A DNA stretch of 19,668 nt from an uncultured Bacteroidales bacterium (lineage in GTDB: Bacteria > Bacteroidota > Bacteroidia > Bacteroidales > P3), in NCBI GenBank assembly GCA_937906975.1, contig CALCUN010000100.1, forward strand, positions 1-19,668, written 5' to 3'. The notes under the pieces were generated by a model. The model saw only the letters and a program-made list of their open reading frames with translations. It did not search any database and was not told the origin of the DNA. The translations under genes and the position numbers were made by a program. Of this stretch, positions 7,097-14,839 are shown piece by piece (positions within the stretch are counted from its first letter, which is position 1; each line of letters opens with the position of its first letter).

Positions 7097-8554
7097 ATGA
7101 GTGTAAAGAATAGTGAGCAAATTATTACAGGAGTAAGAGTTATAGGGCTTTTGTTAATATTGGAAGCATGCTTTATGTCATTGAGCTTGATACCTTCCTT
7201 TTATTACAAAGAGGGAGATTGGTTTGCACTATTGATTTCGTCTTTGATAACATTGGCTGTGGGTTTGCTTTGTAGGATTAAAAGAGTTGATAAACAATTA
7301 AGCATAGACAAACGATTAGGTATTTCAATTGTCGCATTGATTTGGCTTTTGATAGGATTTTTTGGTGCATTGCCATATCTGATTGGCGGATATATTCCAA
7401 ATATTGCCGATGCGGTGTTTGAAACTACTTCGGGACTTACAACCACAGGCGCAACAATTCTTAGCGATGTGGAGAGTTTGCCAAAAGGAATATTGTTTTG
7501 GCGTAGCATGACGCACTGGATTGGTGGTGTGGGTATAGTTGTGATTGTCGTTTCTTTCGTTCCATTCATCGGGGGTGGAGGAATGGCTTTGTTCTCAGCA
7601 GAAAGTGCAGGCCCAAGCAAGACAAAAATCTCTCCTCACATAGCAACAACAGGTAAAATAATATGTGGAATTTACGCCATATTGACAGCGGTTTGTTGTT
7701 TGGTGTATTGGCTTTGCGGAATGGAGTTTTTCGATGCCATTTGCCACGCCTTCTCAACCCTTGCTTCGGGAGGATTCTCCACAAAGAACACTTCCGTTTC
7801 TGGCTTTTCGCCTTTGATTCAGTATATGATAATTCTCTTTATGATACCTGCGGGAATGAACTTCCTTCTTATATATAGATTTTTCAAAGGACAGCTCTCA
7901 ATGCTCAAAAGAAGTGATGAGTTAAGAGCCTACGTCTTTGGAATTTTATTTGCTTGCATTGCGATATTCATTTTTACCTATAACACCTCTGCTGGCATAG
8001 AATTGACTTTTAGAAACGCCCTATTCCAAACCGTAAGCTTTATTACAAGCACAGGATTCGTTTCCACCGATTACACAAGCTGGACAATACCTGCAATATG
8101 GGTGCTTTTGATGCTTATGTTCTCAGGAGCAATGAGCGGAAGTACCACAGGAGGATTGAAACTCGTCAGAGTGCTTTTGCTATTTAAGAATGCAAGAAGT
8201 GTAATCAAAAGAGGAGTACACTCAAACGCCTTTATACCAATGAAAATGGACGGAAGAATAGTGCAAGAAAGCGTAATAAACAACGTAATGGCAATATTCT
8301 TGATGTTTATCTTGCTATTGATAATAGTAGCCTTTACCTTAGTTTGCATGGGCATAGGAATAGAAGAGGCAATAGGAGCAGGGATTAGTTGTGTCTTTAA
8401 TATGGGACCGGGACTTAGAGAAAGCGGTGGATTTGGTTGCTTTGCACACTTTCCCGATGCAGCAAAACTTGTTCTATCCCTTGCAATGTATCTTGGTCGT
8501 TTAGAAATCGCAACAGTGATTGTATTGTTTATGCCTTCCTTCTGGAAGAAGTAA
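7097..8554 (+). CDS. trkH: Trk-type K+ channel membrane subunit (second TrkH paralogue)
   Basis: A 485-residue TrkH-family protein that starts 8 bp after its paralogue. Its four filter segments are TTTGAT (115-120), ASGGFS (223-228), TSTGFV (317-322) and FNMGPG (434-439), and its gating loop is SGAMSGSTTGGLKLVR (343-358), the classical form. The C-terminal LGRLEIATVIVLF matches the family end. Many segments line up with the preceding protein (FGAxPY, LPKGxLxxRS, ISPH or SPHI, LGRLE), so the pair arose by an old duplication, but identity is modest by eye, which argues for separate properties and against redundancy. It is likely to share the TrkA encoded upstream. The coding region ends at a terminator-like region (8555-8660). 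Confidence 0.93.
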   Translation: MSVKNSEQIITGVRVIGLLLILEACFMSLSLIPSFYYKEGDWFALLISSLITLAVGLLCRIKRVDKQLSIDKRLGISIVALIWLLIGFFGALPYLIGGYIPNIADAVFETTSGLTTTGATILSDVESLPKGILFWRSMTHWIGGVGIVVIVVSFVPFIGGGGMALFSAESAGPSKTKISPHIATTGKIICGIYAILTAVCCLVYWLCGMEFFDAICHAFSTLASGGFSTKNTSVSGFSPLIQYMIILFMIPAGMNFLLIYRFFKGQLSMLKRSDELRAYVFGILFACIAIFIFTYNTSAGIELTFRNALFQTVSFITSTGFVSTDYTSWTIPAIWVLLMLMFSGAMSGSTTGGLKLVRVLLLFKNARSVIKRGVHSNAFIPMKMDGRIVQESVINNVMAIFLMFILLLIIVAFTLVCMGIGIEEAIGAGISCVFNMGPGLRESGGFGCFAHFPDAAKLVLSLAMYLGRLEIATVIVLFMPSFWKK

Positions 8555-8610
8555 AAAAAATCCTAAGAAAAAAATAATTTTTTCAAAGAAATAATTTTTT
8601 AAAGCAAAGA

Positions 8611-8667
8611 AAAAAAAGAATATTCCTAAGACTTTTGGAATATTCTTTTTTGTTTTTAATTTTATTC
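8611..8667 (+). terminator. Terminator, copy A of a duplicated element
   Basis: A 15-bp perfect inverted repeat (8612-8626 with 8637-8651, 10-nt loop) ends in a T-run after the second trkH gene. The 57-nt stretch is repeated with four differences at 11857-11913. Between the stop codon and the hairpin lies AT-rich sequence with two direct copies of AAATAATTTTTT. Confidence 0.65.
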
Positions 8668-8738
8668 CAAACCTTCCCAAAAACAAAGCACCGAAATAAA
8701 TTTTTAAAACAAAGAGATTGAATTTCTTTTCAATAAAA

Positions 8739-8769
8739 TTGGAATATTCTTTTTTTATATATATCTTTG
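8739..8769 (+). promoter_or_regulatory. Promoter of the secreted-protein pair
   Basis: TTGG (8739-8742), a 19-bp spacer and TATCTTTG (8762-8769) fit the Bacteroidetes consensus with one mismatch at -33. The -33 end coincides with an isolated half copy (GGAATATTCTTTTTT) of the neighbouring terminator arm. Confidence 0.55.
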
Positions 8770-8775
8770 TCGGCA

Positions 8776-8804
8776 TAATTAAATACCTTTAAAGTTATGA
8801 AAAA
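8776..8804 (+). repeat. 29-nt leader repeat, copy 1
   Basis: The 21 nt before the start codon plus the first eight coding bases are identical to 10481-10509. The untranslated part includes ATTAAATACCTTTAAAGTT. There is no Shine-Dalgarno core; it may be a shared translation or control signal. Confidence 0.7.
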
Positions 8805-10473
8805 AATCTTATTTTTTGCAATCTCCATTCTAATGTTTGGAATTGCGAGTTCGCAAGTCTTTATTGATAGTATAGATGTTACGCGTACTTCAAGTGTATC
8901 AGCAGGAGCAGACAGATTGTCTCCATACACACAAAAAGTTTTATATTGGAACAAAGATAGACATGTAATTTTATCTCAAAATGCAAGTGGAAGAGGTATT
9001 TTCACTTTAACAGAAAATGGTAATACAGAAACTGCTAAAAGCGCAACTTTAAGTAACTACTTTAATGTCAAAGACTTTGCTATTGAAGGAGATACTTTGT
9101 ATTTCTGTGGCAGTGTAAATAACAATGGTTCAAATGTTGCATTTCTCGCATACATTAAAATAGAAACATTATTTGAAAATTATAATATAACACCTATGGA
9201 TTCTGTAATAATACCAGATTCTTCTACACACATGTCGCCTATTATTTCATCTGGTATAAAGTACACTTTAATAAACAATGCTTATCAAGATAGTATTTTT
9301 TCAATAGATCGAATAGAAGTTTTCAAAGACTCTGCAAATAATACTACCATTGCAGGAATCGGCAAAATGTACTATGGAAAACCTCCTTATGAAGTATTGC
9401 ACCCTCTTCCTAATCAAGACATAACTATTGAATTTAAAGATCCTTCTGAATATTACTTAGACTTCTTTATGCTTTACACTATAAAAGAAGATACTGCTAT
9501 AAACAATTATTTTGATGTATTTTTTCAAGGAGATTCAGCAACTTATGGATTAGCAAATGATTTTGAAATGTTTTATATTCCTTCTGATACTATTGGAAGT
9601 TGCTATTATAATAAATTTGCAGATATAACAGAAACTGATAATCAAATATATCTAACATCTATAAATTATAGTTTCACAAATGTTTGGGATAGTTTGAATC
9701 ATGCAGCATATATTGACATTTATTCTTTTGATAAAATAACTCGTCAACAACGTACAGGAAGATTAAATCTTCCTTATCCCGTTCATCAAGCGTATGGAGT
9801 AAAAACAACTCATACAATTAAAGATCATATTGCTATTGTTTACAATAATTGTTTTGATCAAATCAATCAATATACATGTGCTTTTGAAGTTATTCCTTAT
9901 GGGAATAATAGTCTTATGACATCTATGGTTTCTATTTTTGATACACTTCAACAAGGATTTGCAATTTATGATTGTGAATATTTAGAGAAAGAAGAAGAGT
10001 TAGTGGTTTTGAAAAAAACTATTTTTGATAATCAAAAAGAAGATTTTGTTTTTCATTTAAAAATGAGCGACACTACATCTTATCCTTATAATTACATAAG
10101 ATATAAAATTAGATATGAAGATAACATTGATTTATGTTATAGTGATTTAAATGTTTCTAATCATTCCGACTACACTGTTGCTGGATATATGCATGATAAC
10201 CAAATGCTAATTTACGATACAAAAAATAATAGTTGTTTTTATAACTATCATTGTTATATATATGATAAATTTCAAGTTTCATCATTAAACCCAATTAGTG
10301 TAACTCCTATTCCAACATTAACTCAATGTAGATTCTACAAACCAGTCAAAAGCGTATCAGATAATCAGTTGACTATACTTCACCTTTCAAAATCAAAACT
10401 TCACGTGTTTATTAGATATAGTTTTATACCTTTAAAAACAAATTCAGACATAAAAATACATTGTTTAAAATAA
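8797..10473 (+). CDS. Secreted protein of unknown function, possibly beta-propeller
   Basis: A 558-residue protein with a signal peptide (MKKILFFAISILMFGIASSQ). I recognise no catalytic motif. Segments such as VKDFAIEGDTLYFCGSV (around residues 90-106) have the hydrophobic-DTLYFCG pattern seen in repeat-type extracellular proteins of Bacteroidales that often carry T9SS sorting domains, which suggests a propeller of short beta-sheets. The C-terminus (ending IKIHCLK) shows no PNP motif or sorting domain, and the 28-bp gap to the next gene leaves no room for a lost one in another frame. The protein may be periplasmic or exported in some other way, or may work with the next gene's product. The start is supported by the signal peptide and the shared leader. 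Base composition is more AT-rich than the flanking trk genes. Confidence 0.7.
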   Translation: MKKILFFAISILMFGIASSQVFIDSIDVTRTSSVSAGADRLSPYTQKVLYWNKDRHVILSQNASGRGIFTLTENGNTETAKSATLSNYFNVKDFAIEGDTLYFCGSVNNNGSNVAFLAYIKIETLFENYNITPMDSVIIPDSSTHMSPIISSGIKYTLINNAYQDSIFSIDRIEVFKDSANNTTIAGIGKMYYGKPPYEVLHPLPNQDITIEFKDPSEYYLDFFMLYTIKEDTAINNYFDVFFQGDSATYGLANDFEMFYIPSDTIGSCYYNKFADITETDNQIYLTSINYSFTNVWDSLNHAAYIDIYSFDKITRQQRTGRLNLPYPVHQAYGVKTTHTIKDHIAIVYNNCFDQINQYTCAFEVIPYGNNSLMTSMVSIFDTLQQGFAIYDCEYLEKEEELVVLKKTIFDNQKEDFVFHLKMSDTTSYPYNYIRYKIRYEDNIDLCYSDLNVSNHSDYTVAGYMHDNQMLIYDTKNNSCFYNYHCYIYDKFQVSSLNPISVTPIPTLTQCRFYKPVKSVSDNQLTILHLSKSKLHVFIRYSFIPLKTNSDIKIHCLK

Positions 10474-10480
10474 TATTGTT

Positions 10481-10509
10481 TAATTAAATACCTTTAAAGT
10501 TATGAAAAA
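10481..10509 (+). repeat. 29-nt leader repeat, copy 2
   Basis: Identical to 8776-8804, again ending eight bases inside the coding sequence. Here it fills most of the 28-bp gap between the two secreted-protein genes, so it can act on the second gene even if both share one transcript. Confidence 0.7.
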
Positions 10510-11809
10510 GTCAGTCTTAATTTTATTACTTGCATTATTGTTTTCAAACTTAAACCTTAAAGCACAATATCATCATATTCCACCGCCAGATCCAAGTCAA
10601 TACGATTTACTTTATATTTTTGACACCACATATTTTTCTAATTGTTTTTCTACAAGTGATACTCATAGAACACGTATACCGGGTGTTCAAGGAGCTTGTA
10701 TGCCATATGCAGAAACTTTTAAAAAGTGGGATTGGTATGCTCCATACTATAATTTATGGTGCAATCCTTCTGCTCCTATTATTGAGGGGTATGTGATTGG
10801 AGCAAATTCTTATAATAATCAAATTTATGCAGAAGCATTTTCACAAGATTATTATTTAGATCAAACATCTATTCCTTATGATAATTACGTGATTGTTGGT
10901 GTTGCGATGAAGGTGGGTTATGAAGCTCTTGATACTTATAGAAATATTTGTATTTTAGATGATAACTTTGATACTATTTCTACTACAATATTCAATACTT
11001 TTAACGTAGGACCAAGTTTAGATGCTATTGTAAATTGGAACAGAGATGGTTGGAATACTTATTATTTTCCCGAAAGAGATTATGCAAATCTTACAAATTT
11101 AAATGGTTTTAAAATAGCATTTGATGTCCCTAAATATGCATCTCCTAGTTATTTTAGAATGCATCACACATGTAATGTTTATAGTCCTTGTTTAAGAGAT
11201 TCTATTTTTGCTCACGGAGGACCGATTGAATGCGGACTTAATTATGATACAATTTATGCAGGAATGATTCCTTGGAATCAATTGTTTTATAATTTTAAAG
11301 ATTCGATAACAGGACAATGGTATTCAGAAGATTTTCGCCCTGATCATTTTTGTATGTATGATGTAGTTGAAGATTATTTCGATTATATAAAATCTTTAGG
11401 TCCTGAGGATAACTTTCCTTTGTGTAGTTTCACTGATGAAAAACATCTAAGACGCAATGGAGAATGGGTGAGATTTGCAGACGATCCCGCTTATACTATT
11501 TGGCAAAATATTTATATAAATATGGTGCCTATTATTATGATTCCTTCAAATACTCAATCGCTTTCGGAAGTGGAATTAGAGAAAATGTGTTACCTAATGC
11601 CTAATCCTGCGAATAATTACTTTAAGGTAATGAGTCATTATACTATAAATAATATTCAAGTCTTTGATATGGTTGGGAAAATGTTAATAGAAAAAGACGT
11701 AAATTACTTTGAAAAGGAAATAGACATTAGCAATCTTTCGGCTGGTTCTTATGTCGTGAAGATAAATACCGCAAAGGGAAGTGTGAAAAAGAAATTGATT
11801 GTGGAATAG
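10502..11809 (+). CDS. Secreted protein with T9SS type A C-terminal sorting domain
   Basis: A 435-residue protein with signal peptide MKKSVLILLLALLFSNLNLKA and a C-terminal type IX secretion sorting domain from about residue 357: the MPNPANNYFKV start, INNIQVFDMVGKML, IDISNLSAGSYVVKI, and a basic KKKLIVE end. Such domains direct export across the outer membrane and often attachment to the surface by a sortase-like step. The middle (about 22-355) is rich in Tyr, Asp and Cys and matches no fold I know; paired cysteines (NCFS, GACMP, WCNP, HTCNVYSPC) suggest disulfides. Residues GVAMKVGYEALDTYRNICILDD look like a beta-sandwich strand pattern. It follows the other secreted gene by 28 bp, with the same leader, so the two are probably expressed together. 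Function unknown. Confidence 0.8.
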   Translation: MKKSVLILLLALLFSNLNLKAQYHHIPPPDPSQYDLLYIFDTTYFSNCFSTSDTHRTRIPGVQGACMPYAETFKKWDWYAPYYNLWCNPSAPIIEGYVIGANSYNNQIYAEAFSQDYYLDQTSIPYDNYVIVGVAMKVGYEALDTYRNICILDDNFDTISTTIFNTFNVGPSLDAIVNWNRDGWNTYYFPERDYANLTNLNGFKIAFDVPKYASPSYFRMHHTCNVYSPCLRDSIFAHGGPIECGLNYDTIYAGMIPWNQLFYNFKDSITGQWYSEDFRPDHFCMYDVVEDYFDYIKSLGPEDNFPLCSFTDEKHLRRNGEWVRFADDPAYTIWQNIYINMVPIIMIPSNTQSLSEVELEKMCYLMPNPANNYFKVMSHYTINNIQVFDMVGKMLIEKDVNYFEKEIDISNLSAGSYVVKINTAKGSVKKKLIVE

Positions 11810-11856
11810 CTAAGAGTTAGAAAAATAAAGCTAAGGATTAGCAAAATAATCCCAAG

Positions 11857-11913
11857 AAAAAAAGAATATTCCTAATGCTTTTGGAATATTCTTTTTTGTT
11901 TTTCATCTTATTC
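11857..11913. terminator. Bidirectional terminator, copy B of a duplicated element
   Basis: A 15-bp inverted repeat (11858-11872 with 11883-11897, 10-nt loop) flanked by A- and T-runs sits between two converging genes and can end transcripts from both sides. It matches 8611-8667 at 53 of 57 positions by my alignment, and its right end overlaps the stop codon of the murF-alr gene. Confidence 0.7.
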
Positions 11914-14295
11914 GTGGTAATAAACCCTCTTTATTCTTTGAGATACCGATGTGAATATCTCATAACTTATAGTATTTAAGGCGTTTGCCATATTTTCTAC
12001 GGGATTTTCTTCTCCAAAGATTACAACTTTATCGCCAACTTTTGCTTCTATATCGCTTAGCTCTATCATACACATATCCATACAAATGCTCCCTACGATA
12101 GGGGCAAACTTTCCGTTTATCCAAACTTGAAAGCCTTTTTCGGATAGGTGTCTGTTCAATCCGTCTGCATAGCCTATTGGAATTACTCCGATTTTACTTT
12201 TTTTCTCTGCAATAAATCGTCGCATATAACTAACGCTTTCGCCTTTTTCTATGGTGCGGATTTCGCTCAATCGGCTTTGTAGTTTGTGTACATAGCGGAG
12301 ATGTTTTTGTGTTTGTGGGTTTGCACCTATTCCATACATGCCTATGCCTAAGCGTATCATATCATAGTGGGCTGAGGGAAAGCGTACGCTTGCTGCGGAG
12401 TTGCAAATGTGTCGTAGGATTGTGTAATCAAAGGCGGAGGTTATCTCTTGGCTTATTTGTTCAAAGCAATTGATTTGTTCTTGTGTGAAAGTGTCCAATT
12501 CCGTGCAGTCTGCACAGGCAAGGTGTGAGAAAATGGAGGCGATTTTTAGGTTTTTGTGTTCTTTTATAAAGGAAATGAGTTGTGATATGTCGTGTTTCTC
12601 AAAGCCTAAACGGTGCATTCCGCTGTCTATCTTTATGTGTATTTTCAAATTGTGGTCTTTTATCATATTGAGTGTTGAGAAATTATGCACAACTACTTCA
12701 ATATCATATTTTATCATTTTCTCTAATGCTTCTTTTTCGGGTGTTACTACCACGATTGGGCTTTTGATTCCGTTTTTTCTTAGCAGTAGTGCTTCGTCTG
12801 CAAAGGCTACTGTGAAATAGTCGGCAAGGGAGAAGTGTTCTAAGTCTTTTGCTAATTCGTAGGCTCCACATCCGTAGCTTGAGGCTTTGACCATTGCCAT
12901 TATTTTGGTGCTTGGTTTTAGTAAGCTCTTGAAATATTTTACGTTATCGTTTAATGCCGAAAGGTTTACTTCAAGTATGGTTTGGTGGGATTGTGATTCG
13001 AGTAAATTACTTATTCTTTCCATATTGAAAGTTCTTGCTCCTTTGATTAGAATGGCTTTGGAATAAAATTCTCCTATGGAAAAACTTTCAATAAATTCTT
13101 CAACGCTATTGTAAAAGTGTGTTTTCTTTATTGTGAATAGGTCTTTGTGTTTTAGGAAATCGTTGCCTATTGCATGAAATTCATCAACTGCTTTGTTGCA
13201 AAGTAAGGAATTGATTTGTTTTAGGCTTGTTTCTGTGTTTTGATTCTCTGCCATAGGGGAGAGAATGGCTACTTTGGTTAGTGATTTGTTGTGTTGGTTA
13301 AGGTAGTCTAATGCTGCTTCTAATGATGTTAGGTCAAAGCAATAGCTATCGTTTATTACTATGCCTTCTCCTAAGCCTTCTTTGAGTTGAAGTCGCATTT
13401 CAAGGTTGGAGAGTGTGTTTATTTGTTGTTTTAGTTTGTTTTCTTCAATGCCAATGTGTAAGGCGGTGATGTAGGCTAAGCAAGCGTTTTCTATACTTGC
13501 TTTGTCTTTGAATTTTATGTTTAATTCTTGGCTTAATTCTGCTGTTTTGAATGATATTAGTTCTTTGTTGTGGGTTTTACACCATTGTTTTATTATTTCA
13601 AATAGGTGATTGTCGTCTTGGGAGCAAATGAGTGTTTTGCAGTTTGTAAAGAGTTTTAGTTTTTCTTCTATTTTTTCTTCTAATGAGGTGAAGTTTGCTT
13701 GGTGTGCTGAGCCGATATTGGTAAAGATTCCTATGGTTGGTTGTATCATTTCTTGCAGATGATTCATTTCATTTGGTTTTGAAATGCCTGCTTCAAAGAG
13801 TCCTAAGTCAAAGTCCTTATTTAGTTGCCACAAAGATATGGCTACTCCTATTTGTGAGTTGTAACTGCGAGGGGAATAGCAGATTTTTCTTTCCTCAGAG
13901 GCTAATTGCACAATCCATTCTTTTACAATGGTTTTTCCGTTTGAGCCTGTGATTGCGATTACTTCTTTATTGAAGGATTCTCTTGCGAATTTTGCGAGTT
14001 GTTGTAAGGCTTTTAGGCTGTCTTTTACTTGTAAGAATGTGGCGTCTTTAAAGTTTTTTTCATCGGGAAGGTCTTGACAGATGAAAAATCTTACTCCTTT
14101 TTCGTAGAGCTCTTTTATGAATTTATGTCCATCGTTGTTTGGGGTTTTGAAGGCAAAGAAAATAGTGCCTTCTGTGAAGTTTAACCTTCTGGAATCAAAT
14201 AGGAGATAGGAGATGTTGGTGTCTAAAACATCTTTATTGCCAATGGTAGCTTCTACATCGCATATTTTTATGAAATCCCTTAGAGTTAAAACCAT
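11908..14295 (-). CDS. murF-alr: Bifunctional MurF-like ligase / alanine racemase
   Basis: A 795-residue fusion. Residues 1-435 are a Mur ligase (UDP-MurNAc-tripeptide:D-Ala-D-Ala ligase type) with P-loop GSNGKT (117-122), SYNSQIG (144-150) and FEAGISKPNEM (167-177). Residues 438-795 are a fold-type III alanine racemase: PLP lysine Lys470 in MVKASSYG, the catalytic-tyrosine segment SVSYMRRF, IGYADG and CMDM. The fusion is characteristic of Bacteroidetes. The racemase makes D-Ala; the ligase adds D-Ala-D-Ala to the peptidoglycan precursor. The P-loop is followed by Ile-Val where ordinary MurF has Thr-Thr, so the ligase half may have altered activity. I placed the start at MVLTLRDF (14295) because the 62-residue in-frame extension upstream crosses the promoter and reads as non-protein sequence. 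It converges on the secreted-protein pair and diverges from the DUF454 gene. Confidence 0.93.
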   Translation of the reverse strand: MVLTLRDFIKICDVEATIGNKDVLDTNISYLLFDSRRLNFTEGTIFFAFKTPNNDGHKFIKELYEKGVRFFICQDLPDEKNFKDATFLQVKDSLKALQQLAKFARESFNKEVIAITGSNGKTIVKEWIVQLASEERKICYSPRSYNSQIGVAISLWQLNKDFDLGLFEAGISKPNEMNHLQEMIQPTIGIFTNIGSAHQANFTSLEEKIEEKLKLFTNCKTLICSQDDNHLFEIIKQWCKTHNKELISFKTAELSQELNIKFKDKASIENACLAYITALHIGIEENKLKQQINTLSNLEMRLQLKEGLGEGIVINDSYCFDLTSLEAALDYLNQHNKSLTKVAILSPMAENQNTETSLKQINSLLCNKAVDEFHAIGNDFLKHKDLFTIKKTHFYNSVEEFIESFSIGEFYSKAILIKGARTFNMERISNLLESQSHQTILEVNLSALNDNVKYFKSLLKPSTKIMAMVKASSYGCGAYELAKDLEHFSLADYFTVAFADEALLLRKNGIKSPIVVVTPEKEALEKMIKYDIEVVVHNFSTLNMIKDHNLKIHIKIDSGMHRLGFEKHDISQLISFIKEHKNLKIASIFSHLACADCTELDTFTQEQINCFEQISQEITSAFDYTILRHICNSAASVRFPSAHYDMIRLGIGMYGIGANPQTQKHLRYVHKLQSRLSEIRTIEKGESVSYMRRFIAEKKSKIGVIPIGYADGLNRHLSEKGFQVWINGKFAPIVGSICMDMCMIELSDIEAKVGDKVVIFGEENPVENMANALNTISYEIFTSVSQRIKRVYYHE

Positions 14296-14309
14296 AAATT
14301 CATTACTTT

Positions 14310-14339
14310 TTTGCAAAAGTAAAAAAAAAACTAATTTTG
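14310..14339 (+). promoter_or_regulatory. Promoter of the DUF454 gene
   Basis: TTTG (14310-14313), 18 bp, TAATTTTG (14332-14339). The start codon is only 11 nt past the -7 box, so the transcript would be almost leaderless. It overlaps the leftward murF-alr promoter. Confidence 0.5.
14314..14321 (-). promoter_or_regulatory. -7 element for murF-alr
   Basis: The minus strand reads TACTTTTG, matching TANNTTTG, 19 nt before the start codon at 14295. This supports the short start. No good -33 box is visible. It lies within the spacer of the opposite promoter. Confidence 0.5.
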
Positions 14340-14350
14340 CACTTCGTATT

Positions 14351-14710
14351 ATGAAGAAATATTTACTGATTATTGCAGGTATTATTAGTTTGAGTTTAGG
14401 CATTATGGGAATGTTTTTACCCGTATTGCCAACTACTCCTTTTTTGCTTTTAACCGCAACGTGTTTTCTTAGAAGTAGCAAACGTTTGTATGATTGGCTT
14501 TTGAATCATAGGCGTTTAGGAACGTATATTAAAGACTTTCTTCTGCATAAGGCTATAAGTAAAAAAATAAAAATAGTGAGTGTTTCTACGCTTTGGGTAA
14601 CTATTTTGATTTCGGTTATGATTGTGAAAATTATTGCTATAAAAATCTTGCTAATCATCATAGCCATAGCAGTAACGGCTCACATTTTGCATTTTAAAAC
14701 TAAGCAATAA
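14351..14710 (+). CDS. Small inner-membrane protein, DUF454 (YbaN-like) family
   Basis: A 119-residue membrane protein. The family signature is plain: LGIMGMFLPVLPTTPFLLLTATCFLRSSKRLYDWLL lies at residues 16-51, combining GxxLPxLPTTPF, CFxRSS and WLLxH. Two more hydrophobic helices occupy about 74-112, and the C-terminus is short and basic. The biochemical role of DUF454 is not established. An in-frame extension upstream to 14213 would overlap the murF-alr coding region and both promoters, so I start at MKKYLL, 11 nt after the -7 box. The ATG is divergent from murF-alr, whose start is 55 bp away. No terminator was noticed; 129 bp separate it from gdhA. Confidence 0.85.
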   Translation: MKKYLLIIAGIISLSLGIMGMFLPVLPTTPFLLLTATCFLRSSKRLYDWLLNHRRLGTYIKDFLLHKAISKKIKIVSVSTLWVTILISVMIVKIIAIKILLIIIAIAVTAHILHFKTKQ

Positions 14711-14730
14711 AAAAATAAATTCAAGAAATA

Positions 14731-14763
14731 TTTGCTTTATTCAAAGAATAATATCTAAATTTG
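14731..14763 (+). promoter_or_regulatory. Promoter and leader of gdhA
   Basis: TTTG (14731-14734), 21 bp, TAAATTTG (14756-14763). The spacer is slightly long. The leader of about 70 nt carries a small hairpin (AAAAGC, loop, GCTTTT at 14769-14785). Confidence 0.45.
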
Positions 14764-14839
14764 CAACGAAAAGCAAAAGGCTTTTGAAATATTACAATAT
14801 TAAAATAACAATAAACAAACGTTTAAAAAATAAAAAACT

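Noticed and set aside
8555..8610. Second terminator after trkH
   Set aside because: The AT-rich direct repeats here form only weak A-T stems; the clear hairpin is at 8611-8651.
10474..10501. Promoter for the second secreted gene from TACCTTTA in the leader
   Set aside because: The last base differs from TANNTTTG and the box would be only 6 nt from the ATG; an internal promoter is not supported.
14213..14350. 46-residue N-terminal extension of the DUF454 frame
   Set aside because: It overlaps murF-alr coding sequence and the promoter; the family signature begins properly from MKKYLL at 14351.
14296..14481. 62-residue N-terminal extension of the MurF-Alr frame
   Set aside because: It crosses the -7 box for the gene and the opposite promoter and coding start of the DUF454 gene, and does not resemble the Mur ligase N-terminus.
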